Source: Propionibacteriales bacterium (GTDB lineage Bacteria > Actinomycetota > Actinomycetes > Propionibacteriales > Nocardioidaceae). From it: a DNA stretch of 37,358 nt. The stretch's first letter is position 1, and the number at the start of each line of letters is the position of its first letter. The notes beneath the pieces were generated by a model. That model did not search any database, had not been told where the DNA came from, and saw nothing but the letters and a program-made list of their open reading frames with translations. The stretch lies in the NCBI GenBank assembly GCA_009377795.1, contig WHTJ01000043.1:1-37358 (forward strand), written 5' to 3'. The translations under genes and the position numbers were made by a program. This document shows, one piece after another, positions 16,114 to 24,029 of this stretch.

Positions 16114-17726
16114 GCATCCACCTGTCGCTGCTCGTCCGACGGCCGGTCATCCGCCGATTCCTCGCCCTCTCCGGCACGTCGCGCGGCCTCCGCGAGGCGA
16201 CGCTCGGTGCGCCGGTCGACGCTCCGGCGGACTGCGCCGAAGACTAACGGAGCGACGAAGGCGAACACACACAGTAGGGCGACGAAGGCGAGGAGCGCCT
16301 GCGACGGCCCGCGCTGGATGAAGATCCCGAAGCTGCCGCCGGAGATGAGCAGGGTCTGGCGCAGGCTCTCCTCGGCGATCGGACCCAGCACCAGCGCGAT
16401 CACCAGCGCCGCCGGCGAGAACCCGAACCGGCGCATGAAGAAGCCCAACACTCCGCAGACGAGCATGATGCCGACCTCGACGAGGCTGCCGTTGACCGTG
16501 TACGCACCGATGACGCACAGCACGACGACGATGGGGCCGAGGATGCGGAACGGGACGCGGGCGATGCTGGCGAACGCGGGGACGCAGAAGATGTTCAGCA
16601 CCAGCAGCATCACGTTGCCGAGGTACATGCTGCCGATGAGGGCCCAGGCGACGTCCGGGTTCTGTTCCATGAGCAACGGCCCGGGCGTCAGCCCCCAGAT
16701 GAGGAAACCGCCGAGCAGCACCGCGGTCGCGCCGGACCCGGGTACCCCGAGGGTGAGCAGCGGCACCATGGATCCGGCGCTGGCCGCGTTGTTGGCCGCC
16801 TCCGGGCCGACCAGACCGGGCACGGCCCCGTGCCCGAACTTCTCCGGTCTCCTCGCGACGGCCTTCTCGACGCTGTACGACATGAGCGAGGCCACCGTAG
16901 CTCCGGCTCCGGGGATGGCGCCGACGAAGAACCCGAGCAGCGAGCCCCGCCCCATGCTCCCGCGCGACTCGGCCCAGTCGCGGCGGGTCGGCCAGAAGCC
17001 ACGGGCGCGGGCGCTCACGGCCATGTAGCCCAGGTCCTGCCGGTGGGCCCGGTTGTAAAGGGACCAGAGGATCTCTCCGACCCCGAACAGGCCGATGGCC
17101 ACCGGAATGAAGTCGATGCCCTCGATGAGCTCGGGAGACCCGAACGTGTAGCGCTGGTTTCCGGTGGTGATGTCGACCCCGACCGTGGCGAGCCCGAAGC
17201 CGATCAGGGCGCTGACCGCGCCGAGCAGCCGGTTCTGCCCGATGATGACCACGAGCGTGAGCAGACCCGCGATGACGACGAGGAACAGCTCCGGCGGACC
17301 GAAGCTCGAGGCGATCGCGGCGACGGCCGGCGCGGTGAGCGAGATGAGAATCGCGCCGACCGTGCCCGCGACGAACGACGCGACCGCCGCGAGCACGAGC
17401 GCCGGCCCCGCGCGCCCCTGCTGGGCCATCGGGAACCCGTCGAACGTGGTGGCCACGGTCGCCGACTCGCCCGGTGTGTTGATGAGGACCGAGGTGATCG
17501 TCCCGCCGTACATCGCGCCGTAGTAGACGGCGGCCAGCATGACGATGGCGCCGGCCGGGTCGAGCCCGAAGGTGACGGGCAGCAGGATCGCCAGCCCCGC
17601 CGACGGTCCGAGCCCGGGCATGACGCCCACGATCATGCCCATCAGCACACCGGCCGCGAGCAGGAGGAGGTTGACCGGTGTCAGTACCCCGGCGATGCCG
17701 CCGAGCAGCTGGCCGAAGACGTCCAC
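16110..17726 (-). CDS. Tripartite tricarboxylate transporter, large permease (TctA family)
   Basis: Large membrane subunit (538 aa, about 11-12 spans) of a TctABC-type secondary transporter that works with a periplasmic or surface binding protein. Family hallmarks: GMIVGVMPGLGPSAGLAILLP at the N-terminus, YYGAMYGGTITSVLINTPGE, and a second half repeat with GFFVGAIPGAGATVASLMSY. The C-terminal 40 residues are a charged cytoplasmic tail. Start is GTG 17726 with AGGAGG seven nt upstream. It follows tctB by 54 bp, in the usual TctC-TctB-TctA order. Substrates of such systems are di- and tricarboxylates; the specific one cannot be read from sequence. Confidence 0.93.
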   Translation of the reverse strand: MDVFGQLLGGIAGVLTPVNLLLLAAGVLMGMIVGVMPGLGPSAGLAILLPVTFGLDPAGAIVMLAAVYYGAMYGGTITSVLINTPGESATVATTFDGFPMAQQGRAGPALVLAAVASFVAGTVGAILISLTAPAVAAIASSFGPPELFLVVIAGLLTLVVIIGQNRLLGAVSALIGFGLATVGVDITTGNQRYTFGSPELIEGIDFIPVAIGLFGVGEILWSLYNRAHRQDLGYMAVSARARGFWPTRRDWAESRGSMGRGSLLGFFVGAIPGAGATVASLMSYSVEKAVARRPEKFGHGAVPGLVGPEAANNAASAGSMVPLLTLGVPGSGATAVLLGGFLIWGLTPGPLLMEQNPDVAWALIGSMYLGNVMLLVLNIFCVPAFASIARVPFRILGPIVVVLCVIGAYTVNGSLVEVGIMLVCGVLGFFMRRFGFSPAALVIALVLGPIAEESLRQTLLISGGSFGIFIQRGPSQALLAFVALLCVFAFVAPLVFGAVRRSVDRRTERRLAEAARRAGEGEESADDRPSDEQRQVDA

Positions 17727-17780
17727 GGAGCAGACCTCCTGGTGGGTTCGGGGGCTGTCCTCAGACGGCCCGCACGGTGG

Positions 17781-18317
17781 TCACAACGGCAGTACCAGCC
17801 CGGGTGGAAGGCCGGCGTCCAGCATGACCTCGAAGAGGAGGTACAGACCCACCGGGACCAGCACGCTCACGACCGCGTTCAGCCGGTGGTGTCCCCGGTT
17901 GACCAGGGTGAGCATCAAACCGAGGAACAGCACGGACGAGAGCAGGGCGCCGAGCGGCTCCAAGACCAGGTAGAAGACGATCATGCAGACCACCGCCAGA
18001 ACCGTCACCCACGCGTCGGTACGGCGGCCGTCCCCGTTGCCGACCGGTTCGAACTGACCCTCGGCATCCACCGGAGGCGGGCGAGACGGACTCGACTTCC
18101 GCCTGCCGAGCACAGAGAGCGCGATCGCCGTCAGGCACCCGACCACGGTCGTCCCGCCGACGAGCCGGGGGAAGAAGCCCGGGCCGATCTGACCGTTCTG
18201 CACCCGCCAGTCCATCCCGAACGCCACCAGGGTGTAGGCGGCGGCCAACCCGGTCAGGGAGATCAGGAACAGCAGGCGGGTGGGCTGAACGACGCCGCCC
18301 CGGCCGGGCGTGCCCAT
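17781..18317 (-). CDS. Tripartite tricarboxylate transporter, small subunit (TctB family)
   Basis: A 178-aa protein with four predicted spans (about 13-32, 49-65, 103-120 and 125-175 as a split pair) and a cytoplasmic Arg/Ser-rich loop around residues 68-95. The segment GQIGPGFFPRLVG is typical of the TctB/DUF1468 family. Its ATG abuts the tctC stop codon directly, so the genes are co-translated. It supports TctA in the complex. The longer overlapping frame up to 18486 is a shadow. Confidence 0.88.
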   Translation of the reverse strand: MGTPGRGGVVQPTRLLFLISLTGLAAAYTLVAFGMDWRVQNGQIGPGFFPRLVGGTTVVGCLTAIALSVLGRRKSSPSRPPPVDAEGQFEPVGNGDGRRTDAWVTVLAVVCMIVFYLVLEPLGALLSSVLFLGLMLTLVNRGHHRLNAVVSVLVPVGLYLLFEVMLDAGLPPGLVLPL

Positions 18318-19304
18318 CTACAGGGCTCCCAGCTCCGTGAGCCGGGTCTCGAGGTCGGAGGAGGTCTTCTCGACGTACTGGGTGAAGTCGTCGCCCCAGC
18401 GCTCGTCGGCTGTGAGGTTGTTCTCGTCCAGGTAGTTCTGCCAGTCGGGCGACTGGACGACCTCCTTTATCGTGTCGATCCACCACTGGCGGGCCTCCTC
18501 CGGAGCGTCCGGAGCAAGGATGATCCCGCGCGGGGTCGTCACCATGCGCGTGTAGCCCTTGGACTTCGCGGTCGGCACCTCTTCCAGGCCTGGCATGGGC
18601 TCGTCACCGGTGAACAGCAACGCGTTCATGTCGCCCGACTCGATCTGGCCAAGTACCTCGGCGGGGTTGGACGTGATCGCGTCGAGCGAGCCGGACGACA
18701 GCCCGGTGATGAGCTGCCCCTCCTCGTTGAACGGTACGTATTCCATCTCGTAGCCCGCCTGCTTCGCGAGCTCCGCGTGCAGGATGAGGTCGACGTTGAC
18801 GACACCGATTCCGCCGACGGCGACCTTGCCCTTGTTCTTGGCGTAGTCGACCCACTGCTCCCAGGTCGTGAGCCCGCTCTTCTTCGAGGTCAGGAACAGG
18901 GACGCGTCGGTAGCGAGCAGCCCGATGTGGGTGAAGTCCCCGGGCTGCCAGGGAGTGTCGGCCTGGAGCGGGGTCGTGAGGAACGACCCGGACGTCGACG
19001 AGATCGCGTACGGGTTGCCCGTGTCGGCGAACACGCGACCCCAGCCCAAGGCGCCAGAGCCGCCGTCGACGTTCTCCACGGTGATGTCATCCGGGTACAG
19101 GTCCTCCTTCTCGAGGATGTCGACAATCTGCCGCGACATGATGTCGTTGCCGCCGCCCGGCCCGAAGGCCACGGTCCACTCCAGCGGCTCCTCCGGGTAG
19201 TTCTCCTCCGCCGCTCCACCCCCGGATCCCCCCGTACCCCCGCATGCGGCGAGTGCCAGTGCTGCCGTGAAGCAGACCCCGACTGTTGCGAGTTTGGTGC
19301 CCAT
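18318..19304 (-). CDS. Tripartite tricarboxylate transporter substrate-binding lipoprotein (TctC family)
   Basis: Surface binding protein of the transporter. ATG 19304 is preceded by AAGGAGGT, a perfect ribosome-binding site. The first 21 residues are a lipoprotein signal with lipobox LAAC (Cys21), followed by a Gly/Ser linker; the mature part begins EPLEWTVAFGPGGGNDIMSR, the phosphate/carboxylate-loop region typical of Bug/TctC proteins, and ends with an acidic helical tail. Length 328 aa is normal. The segment GIGVVNVDLILHAELAKQAG and EYVPFNEEGQLITGL fit the family. The longer frame reaching 19694 is rejected because it would bury the signal peptide. Ligand unknown; lactonised or free carboxylates are typical. 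Confidence 0.92.
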   Translation of the reverse strand: MGTKLATVGVCFTAALALAACGGTGGSGGGAAEENYPEEPLEWTVAFGPGGGNDIMSRQIVDILEKEDLYPDDITVENVDGGSGALGWGRVFADTGNPYAISSTSGSFLTTPLQADTPWQPGDFTHIGLLATDASLFLTSKKSGLTTWEQWVDYAKNKGKVAVGGIGVVNVDLILHAELAKQAGYEMEYVPFNEEGQLITGLSSGSLDAITSNPAEVLGQIESGDMNALLFTGDEPMPGLEEVPTAKSKGYTRMVTTPRGIILAPDAPEEARQWWIDTIKEVVQSPDWQNYLDENNLTADERWGDDFTQYVEKTSSDLETRLTELGAL

Positions 19305-19345
19305 GCTGGCTACCTCCTTGCCCGGTCCGTCATCCGGGCTATCGG

Positions 19346-19891
19346 TCAGGTTTTGCCCGAGTCTCGAGTGGGTGGCGTGGGTGTACCGGTCTGCGGCCCG
19401 GCGTCGAGCCGGTGCCAGGTGCCGGTGGCAAAGGCGGCGAGTCGGTCCCGGTCGTCGTACAGGCGGGACTCGAGGTGCACGAGGCGACGACCCGGGCGCA
19501 GCAGACGGCCCTCGCAGCGCGACGGCCCCTGGACGGGACGGAAGAACCGCATCTGCATCTCGATCGTCACGGCCGTGGACAGGTACCGATGGCAGAGATG
19601 ACCCATCGAGATGTCCAGCACCGTGGCGATGACCCCGCCGTGCAACGAGCCTTGCGGGTTGCTCAGGAAATCGGCGTACGGCAGCTCGATGCACGTGCGC
19701 TGGTTCTCGTCGTCGTAGGTGATGGTGAGGTCGAGCAGTCGGGCCAGGAAGAACCGCCCGAACACGGGCTCACTCGTGGCGAGCGCGTCCTCGATCCGGG
19801 CCCGCAGCGCCTCCGCGTCGATCCCGCCCGTGCCGCGCGGCTTCGCGTCCACGCTGCTCGTGTGCTCGCTGCTCGTATGCTCGCTGCCCAA
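19346..19891 (-). CDS. Hotdog-fold acyl-CoA thioesterase (PaaI-like)
   Basis: A 181-aa hotdog protein with the PaaI/4HBT motif NPQGSLHGGVIATVLDISMG: the HGG-to-D spacing is that of acyl-CoA thioesterases. It would hydrolyse an acyl-CoA made by neighbouring genes. The start is an unusual TTG at 19891, chosen because GAGGAG stands 8 nt upstream; GTG 19852 is the alternative. The N-terminus contains a 15-bp tandem DNA repeat encoding SEHTSSEHTSS, probably a disordered tail. It starts 14 bp after the crotonase gene and lies 41 bp before tctC, within the same run of minus-strand genes. Confidence 0.82.
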   Translation of the reverse strand: MGSEHTSSEHTSSVDAKPRGTGGIDAEALRARIEDALATSEPVFGRFFLARLLDLTITYDDENQRTCIELPYADFLSNPQGSLHGGVIATVLDISMGHLCHRYLSTAVTIEMQMRFFRPVQGPSRCEGRLLRPGRRLVHLESRLYDDRDRLAAFATGTWHRLDAGPQTGTPTPPTRDSGKT

Positions 19892-19905
19892 GGTCTCGCT
19901 CCTCG

Positions 19906-20709
19906 TCAGGACCAGGTGAAGTTCGGGCGCCGCTTCTCGAGGAAGGCGCGTACGCCCTCCGCGTAGTCCTCGGTGTCGAACGAGGAGTTGCGCAGCTCGC
20001 GCGACGCCTCGTCTTCCTCGGTCTGTCCGGCCATGATCCGGCCCACGATCTGCTTGCTCGCCCGGACGCTGAACTGCGCGCGGGTGCAGAGCAGCTCGGC
20101 GAACTCATTGGTCAGCTTCTCCAGGTCGTCGCCCGGCACGACCTCGTCGGCGAGCCCGATCTGTTGCGCCCGCCGGGCGTCCACGCGCTGCCCGGACATC
20201 AGGATCCACTTGGCCTGCGCCGGTCCCACGACGTCGACCAGGCGCTTGGTCGAGTCGAGGCTGTACACGAGGCCGAGCTTGGCGGGGGTGATGGCGAAGT
20301 TCGCCTGCTCGTCGGCGAACCGCAGGTCACAAGCCAGCGCGAGCCCGCACCCACCCCCGATGCAGTAGCCGTGCACCATCGCGATGGTCGGCTTGGCCAG
20401 CCCCTCCAGGGCCGCTTCGGCCGCGGCGACCCGCTCGTTGTACACCCGAGCGGTCACGGCGTTGCCCCGCACCTCCCGGAACTCGCTGATGTCCGCGCCG
20501 GAGGCGAACGCCCTGCGCCCGGCCCCGCGGACGACCAGAACCTTCACCGACCGGTCGTCGTCGATCTCCCGCACCAGCCCGGGCAGCGCTTCGTACATGC
20601 CGAGCCGGATCGCGTTGTGGCTGTCCGGCCGGTTGAGTACGAGAGTCGCGACCGCGCCGCCGGGACCGGAGCGCTCGACGACGAGGTCGGGTGAGGGGTC
20701 GGCGGGCAT
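19906..20709 (-). CDS. Crotonase-superfamily protein lacking both hydratase glutamates
   Basis: A 267-aa enoyl-CoA hydratase/isomerase fold. The oxyanion-hole segments are present (FASGADISEF, residues 68-77; HGYCIGGGCGLALACDLRFA, 113-132), but the two catalytic glutamates of rat enoyl-CoA hydratase (Glu144, Glu164) correspond to Gly122 (GGGC-G-LA) and Ala143 (TP-A-KLG). Simple hydratase activity is therefore unlikely; an isomerase, hydrolase, decarboxylase or similar reaction is more probable, perhaps using Asp152 in LVYSLDST. ATG 20709 is 3 bp after the CoA-transferase stop and its ribosome-binding site GGAGG lies inside that gene, so the two are coupled. Best described as a crotonase of unknown reaction acting on the CoA ester made next door. 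Confidence 0.85.
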   Translation of the reverse strand: MPADPSPDLVVERSGPGGAVATLVLNRPDSHNAIRLGMYEALPGLVREIDDDRSVKVLVVRGAGRRAFASGADISEFREVRGNAVTARVYNERVAAAEAALEGLAKPTIAMVHGYCIGGGCGLALACDLRFADEQANFAITPAKLGLVYSLDSTKRLVDVVGPAQAKWILMSGQRVDARRAQQIGLADEVVPGDDLEKLTNEFAELLCTRAQFSVRASKQIVGRIMAGQTEEDEASRELRNSSFDTEDYAEGVRAFLEKRRPNFTWS

Positions 20710-20712
20710 GCG

Positions 20713-21933
20713 TTACCTCCGCTGCAGCTCGGGGTGCTGGTCGAAGACCACGCCGTCGTCGAACAGGCGCGTGATCTCCTCGCCGGTGAGCCCGTGCTCG
20801 GACAGCACCTCCGCGGTGTGCTGGCCCAGCCAGGGCGCCGGCCCGCGGACGTTGAAGTCGAGTCCGCTGAACCTCGCGCCCGTACCGACGGTCCGCATCG
20901 GGCCGATGATCGGGTGGTCGAGATCGACCACCATGTCACGGGCGAGCACGTGCGGGTCGGCCATGGTCTCGTCGTAGGTGAGGACCGGACCGCCGGGAAC
21001 GCCGGCCACGTCGAGGATCTCCACCCAGTCGGCCGTCGTCCGGGTCTTGGTGATGGCCTCGATCTCCTGCTCCAGCTCGTCGATGTGCGCCATCCGGTCG
21101 GTGAGCGTCGCGAAGCGGGGATCCGCGAGCCACTCGGGACGGTCGAGGGCGTCCTTGACCAGCCGCTCCCAGAGCCGGTCGTTGTTCGCGCCGATGGTCA
21201 CGAACCCGTCGGCGGTGCGGTACGCCTGGTACGGCGTGGTCCGGCGGTGCCGCGTGCCCGCGGGAGCCGGCACCTCGCCACTGCCGAAGTACGCGCCGGC
21301 CTCCCAGAGCGTCCAGGCCAGCCCGGCGTCGACGAGCGAGATGTCGATGTACTGGCCCTCGCCGGTGCGTTGACGCATGATCTGCGCGGCCATAATCGAG
21401 TAGATGCCGGTCGCGCCGGCGGCGATGTCGTTGATCGCGATGCCCACCTTGGTGGGGCGGCCGTCCGGCTGGCCGGTCATCCGCAGGAAGCCGTCGACTC
21501 CCTGGGCCATGATGTCGAAACCCGGGCGGTCGCGGTACGGACCGGTCTGGCCGAACCCGCTGATCGAGCAGTAGATGATGTCCGGCCGTACCGCGCGGAC
21601 GGCATCGTAGTCGACGCCCAGCCGCCGGACCACGCCCGGCCGGAAGTTCTCGATCATGGCGTCCGACCCGGCGGCGAGCCGGAGGAACAGGTCCCGGCCG
21701 GCCGGGCTCTTGAGATCCAGCGCGAGGCTGCGCTTGCTGCGGTTCGGCATGGCGAAGGCGTAGCTCTCGTCGTTGACCTTGGGGCTCAGCCGCCGCGCGT
21801 CGTCGCCCTCGGGAAATCGCTCGATTTTGACGACATCCGCGCCCAACTCGGCGAGAATCATCGTGGTGTACGGCCCGGACAGAAAGCGCGAGAGATCGAG
21901 GACTCGGAAGCCGTCGAGAGGCAGCATCGCCAT
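20713..21933 (-). CDS. CaiB/BaiF (family III) CoA-transferase
   Basis: Transfers CoA from a donor thioester to a carboxylic acid. From ATG 21933 it is 406 aa, the normal length. PLDGFRVLDLSRFLSGP at the N-terminus, AELGADVVKIERF, NRSKRSLALDLK, IENFRPGV, and SISGFGQTGPYRDRPGFD are family landmarks. Asp169 (VGIAINDIAAG) aligns with the catalytic aspartate of formyl-CoA transferase. A GTG-less upstream extension to 22005 would run across the promoter, so 21933 (GGGG upstream) is preferred. It is the first gene of the operon leading to the crotonase, thioesterase and TctCBA transporter, so it most likely activates the imported acid. Confidence 0.92.
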   Translation of the reverse strand: MAMLPLDGFRVLDLSRFLSGPYTTMILAELGADVVKIERFPEGDDARRLSPKVNDESYAFAMPNRSKRSLALDLKSPAGRDLFLRLAAGSDAMIENFRPGVVRRLGVDYDAVRAVRPDIIYCSISGFGQTGPYRDRPGFDIMAQGVDGFLRMTGQPDGRPTKVGIAINDIAAGATGIYSIMAAQIMRQRTGEGQYIDISLVDAGLAWTLWEAGAYFGSGEVPAPAGTRHRRTTPYQAYRTADGFVTIGANNDRLWERLVKDALDRPEWLADPRFATLTDRMAHIDELEQEIEAITKTRTTADWVEILDVAGVPGGPVLTYDETMADPHVLARDMVVDLDHPIIGPMRTVGTGARFSGLDFNVRGPAPWLGQHTAEVLSEHGLTGEEITRLFDDGVVFDQHPELQRR

Positions 21934-21947
21934 CGCCCCGAATTCCC

Positions 21948-21972
21948 GTATCGTGGTAGATACTTGTGTATC
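21948..21972. promoter_or_regulatory. Triple half-site operator between the CoA-transferase operon and iclR-like gene
   Basis: GTATC (21948-21952), GATAC (21959-21963) and GTATC (21968-21972) form two overlapping inverted repeats, with 6- and 4-bp spacers. They lie just downstream of the leftward -10 box, covering the expected start of transcription, as a repressor site would. Binding by the adjacent IclR-family protein is an inference from position. Confidence 0.65.
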
Positions 21973-21976
21973 GCGG

Positions 21977-22005
21977 AAACTACGCTGCCGATGACTGAGC
22001 GTCAA
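21977..22005 (-). promoter_or_regulatory. Promoter of the CoA-transferase/TctCBA operon
   Basis: On the minus strand TTGACG (22005-22000) and TAGTTT (21982-21977) are separated by exactly 17 bp, a strong SigA-type promoter. The start point would fall within the triple half-site region. The 5' leader before ATG 21933 would be about 35-40 nt. Confidence 0.72.
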
Positions 22006-22016
22006 GAGGCGGACAC

Positions 22017-22844
22017 ATGAAACCGACGGAGGCGCGCCGGACGGGCGGCGTCCAGTCGATCGACCGGGCGGCGTCGATCCTGCGCTGCTTCTCCGAGCGC
22101 CGCGCCGAGCTGACGCTGTCGGAGATCGCCCGCGCGACCGGGCTCACGACGAGCACGACGCACCGGCTGCTCGCGGCGATGCAGCAGAACCACCTGCTGC
22201 GCCAGACGCAGGGCCGCCGGTACGCTCCGGGACCCCTGCTCGTGCAGCTCGTCCGCGCCGGCGCGGTGACGACCACCCTGCGGGAGGCGGCGATGCCGGT
22301 CATGACCGATCTGCGGGACCAGGTCGAGGAGACGGTCGGCCTCCACGCCTTGACGCCGAACGACGAGCGGGTCGTCATCGACCAGGCGGAGAGTCACCAG
22401 CCCCTCCGCCGTACGTACACGGACCTCGGCCTGCCCATTCCGCTGCCGTACGGCGCGCCCGGCAAGGTGCTCTGCGCCTGGCTCCCACCCGCCCGCCGCG
22501 AGGCGATCCTCGGCCGCGAGATCGTGCCCATGACCCCCATGACGATGACCGACCCCGCGGCGCTGAGGACTCACCTGGAGGAGGTACGCAGCCGTGGCTT
22601 CGCGATGTCGTTCGCTGAGCGGACGCCCGGCATCCGTTCCGTCGCTGCGCCGCTGTTCGACCATGACGGCGCGGTCACCGGGTGCATGAGCGTGTCCGGG
22701 CCTGAGCTGCGGATGCCGGCCGAACGGATGCAGGACCTGGGAGCGCACGTACGCCAAGCGGCGTGGACGGTGTCCGAGGCTCTGGGGGCGACACCGGACG
22801 TCGTCCGCACCCGTACTCAGTCCCTCGGCCTGGTCGGTCAATGA
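22017..22844 (+). CDS. IclR family transcriptional regulator
   Basis: A 275-aa regulator with an N-terminal winged helix (SIDRAASILRCFSERRAELTLSE, then ATGLTTSTTHRLLAAM as the recognition helix, residues about 13-65) and a C-terminal effector-binding GAF-like domain (about 90-255; ALTPNDERVVIDQ, PYGAPGKVLCAWL, FAMSFAERTPGIRSVAAPLFDHDG). Divergent from the CoA-transferase/TctCBA operon, it is the natural candidate for its control, with the transported acid or its CoA ester as ligand. The +1 region of the divergent operon carries three GTATC/GATAC half-sites. ATG 22017 has a purine-rich AGAGGCGG upstream. Converges on the M43 protease. Confidence 0.92.
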   Translation: MKPTEARRTGGVQSIDRAASILRCFSERRAELTLSEIARATGLTTSTTHRLLAAMQQNHLLRQTQGRRYAPGPLLVQLVRAGAVTTTLREAAMPVMTDLRDQVEETVGLHALTPNDERVVIDQAESHQPLRRTYTDLGLPIPLPYGAPGKVLCAWLPPARREAILGREIVPMTPMTMTDPAALRTHLEEVRSRGFAMSFAERTPGIRSVAAPLFDHDGAVTGCMSVSGPELRMPAERMQDLGAHVRQAAWTVSEALGATPDVVRTRTQSLGLVGQ

Positions 22845-22944
22845 CGGACGCCGGGCGCCCGCAGCCGTCGCGGCACCCGTTCCCGGTACTACTCAGGCTC
22901 GCGGCCCGCCCTCGCGCCGTGCGTCCGGTGTCTCCGTACCGAGG

Positions 22945-23910
22945 TCAGCCGCCGGCGCGGTAGGCCAGCCAGGTGTCGGACATCCGCTCGGACTGTCCGG
23001 GCGTGAACTGGTTGTAGCAGTCGTCGTGCGAGTAGTCCATGTAGTTGTGGATCGGGTCCAGGCCCTCGGCCAGGCAGGTGTCCTTGCCCTGCGGACATCC
23101 GCTCGTCGGCTGCCTCATCGCCGGGGTGTCCTCGACGTAGTCACCCTTGCCGGCGCAGCCGCCCTGGAAGGTGTGGTAGAGGCCGAGCCAGTGACCGGCC
23201 TCGTGGGTCGCGGTCTTACCGAGGTTGAAGTTCTCGATCGAACCACCGGGGAAGGAATCCCAGTGCACTCGGATGCCGTCGCTGCTCTTGCTCCCCGACC
23301 ACGGGAACTGGGCGATGCCGAGGTAGCCGAAGCCGACCGTCCAGATGTTCAGCTCGTCCATCCCGCCCCTGTGCGTCCGGTGCATCATCTGGCTGTTGGC
23401 CCTGGTGAACCACCGGGGGTTCTCGATCCGCTGCACGCTGGCCATCCTGAAGCTGAAGCTGGTCTCGGCGGCCGCGCCGGACTCCCGGCCACCGAAGGTC
23501 GCGTTGAGCACGTCGATCTGTCGCGTCAGCTGGCGATTGGTCAGCTGACCGTTGCCCCGGCCGTCGGTGATCACGTGAAAGTGCACGGGGATCGTGACGT
23601 TCCCGACGGTTGCGTTGGTGAGGCCCTTCCGCCTCAGCGTGGCGCGCTTGGCGGCCTCGATCCGCCGCGCCCGGGCCGGACTGACGTGGTTCACACTCTT
23701 CGGGTGCGCCGCGATGTCCTTGCCCGGGACGGTCCGCGCGGACGACTCCGCGCCATCCGGCTCGCAGAGCGCCTCGGCGAGTCGCTGGTCGGCCGGCGTA
23801 CTGCTCTCCGCGACCGGGAGCTGAGCCGACGCGGGCGTGATGCCGAACGCCAGCAACCCGAGCGACGCCAGGGTTGCGGCATGCCGGAGGCGGTTGGGTC
23901 CTGACTTCAT
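22945..23910 (-). CDS. Secreted zinc metalloprotease (M43/pappalysin-like)
   Basis: A 321-aa exported protease. The N-terminus has basic residues, a hydrophobic core and an ASA-Q cleavage site around residue 29. The zinc site is HEAGHWLGLYHTF (HExxHxxGxxH, Glu as base), followed by a Met-turn in NYMDYSHDDCYNQFTPGQ; Cys residues in the C-terminal part could form disulfides as in cytophagalysin-type enzymes. A pro-region (about 30-110, Arg-rich) precedes the catalytic domain. ATG 23910 has AGGAG five to six nt upstream. It is monocistronic, converging with the IclR gene; its upstream region contains four TGTCG repeats. Substrate unknown. Confidence 0.88.
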   Translation of the reverse strand: MKSGPNRLRHAATLASLGLLAFGITPASAQLPVAESSTPADQRLAEALCEPDGAESSARTVPGKDIAAHPKSVNHVSPARARRIEAAKRATLRRKGLTNATVGNVTIPVHFHVITDGRGNGQLTNRQLTRQIDVLNATFGGRESGAAAETSFSFRMASVQRIENPRWFTRANSQMMHRTHRGGMDELNIWTVGFGYLGIAQFPWSGSKSSDGIRVHWDSFPGGSIENFNLGKTATHEAGHWLGLYHTFQGGCAGKGDYVEDTPAMRQPTSGCPQGKDTCLAEGLDPIHNYMDYSHDDCYNQFTPGQSERMSDTWLAYRAGG

Positions 23911-23919
23911 CGCGACTCC

Positions 23920-23939
23920 TGTCGTGTCGTGTCGTGTCG
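23920..23939. repeat. Short tandem repeat (TGTCG)x4
   Basis: Four copies of TGTCG just upstream of the metalloprotease ribosome-binding site. Copy number changes here could alter its 5' leader; otherwise nothing more is evident. Confidence 0.6.
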
Positions 23940-24029
23940 CCCGCGCGAACGCCGGTGGTTCGTGAGTCGATACGTGACGCCGAAGCTATGGCGCGCACGG
24001 ATCCATTGTGAAGGCCATCCGGCCGATCG

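Noticed and set aside
16830-19601. 923-codon plus-strand open frame opposite the TctCBA genes
   Set aside because: Low-complexity Arg/Glu/His composition; the minus strand holds clearly recognised TctA, TctB and TctC proteins.
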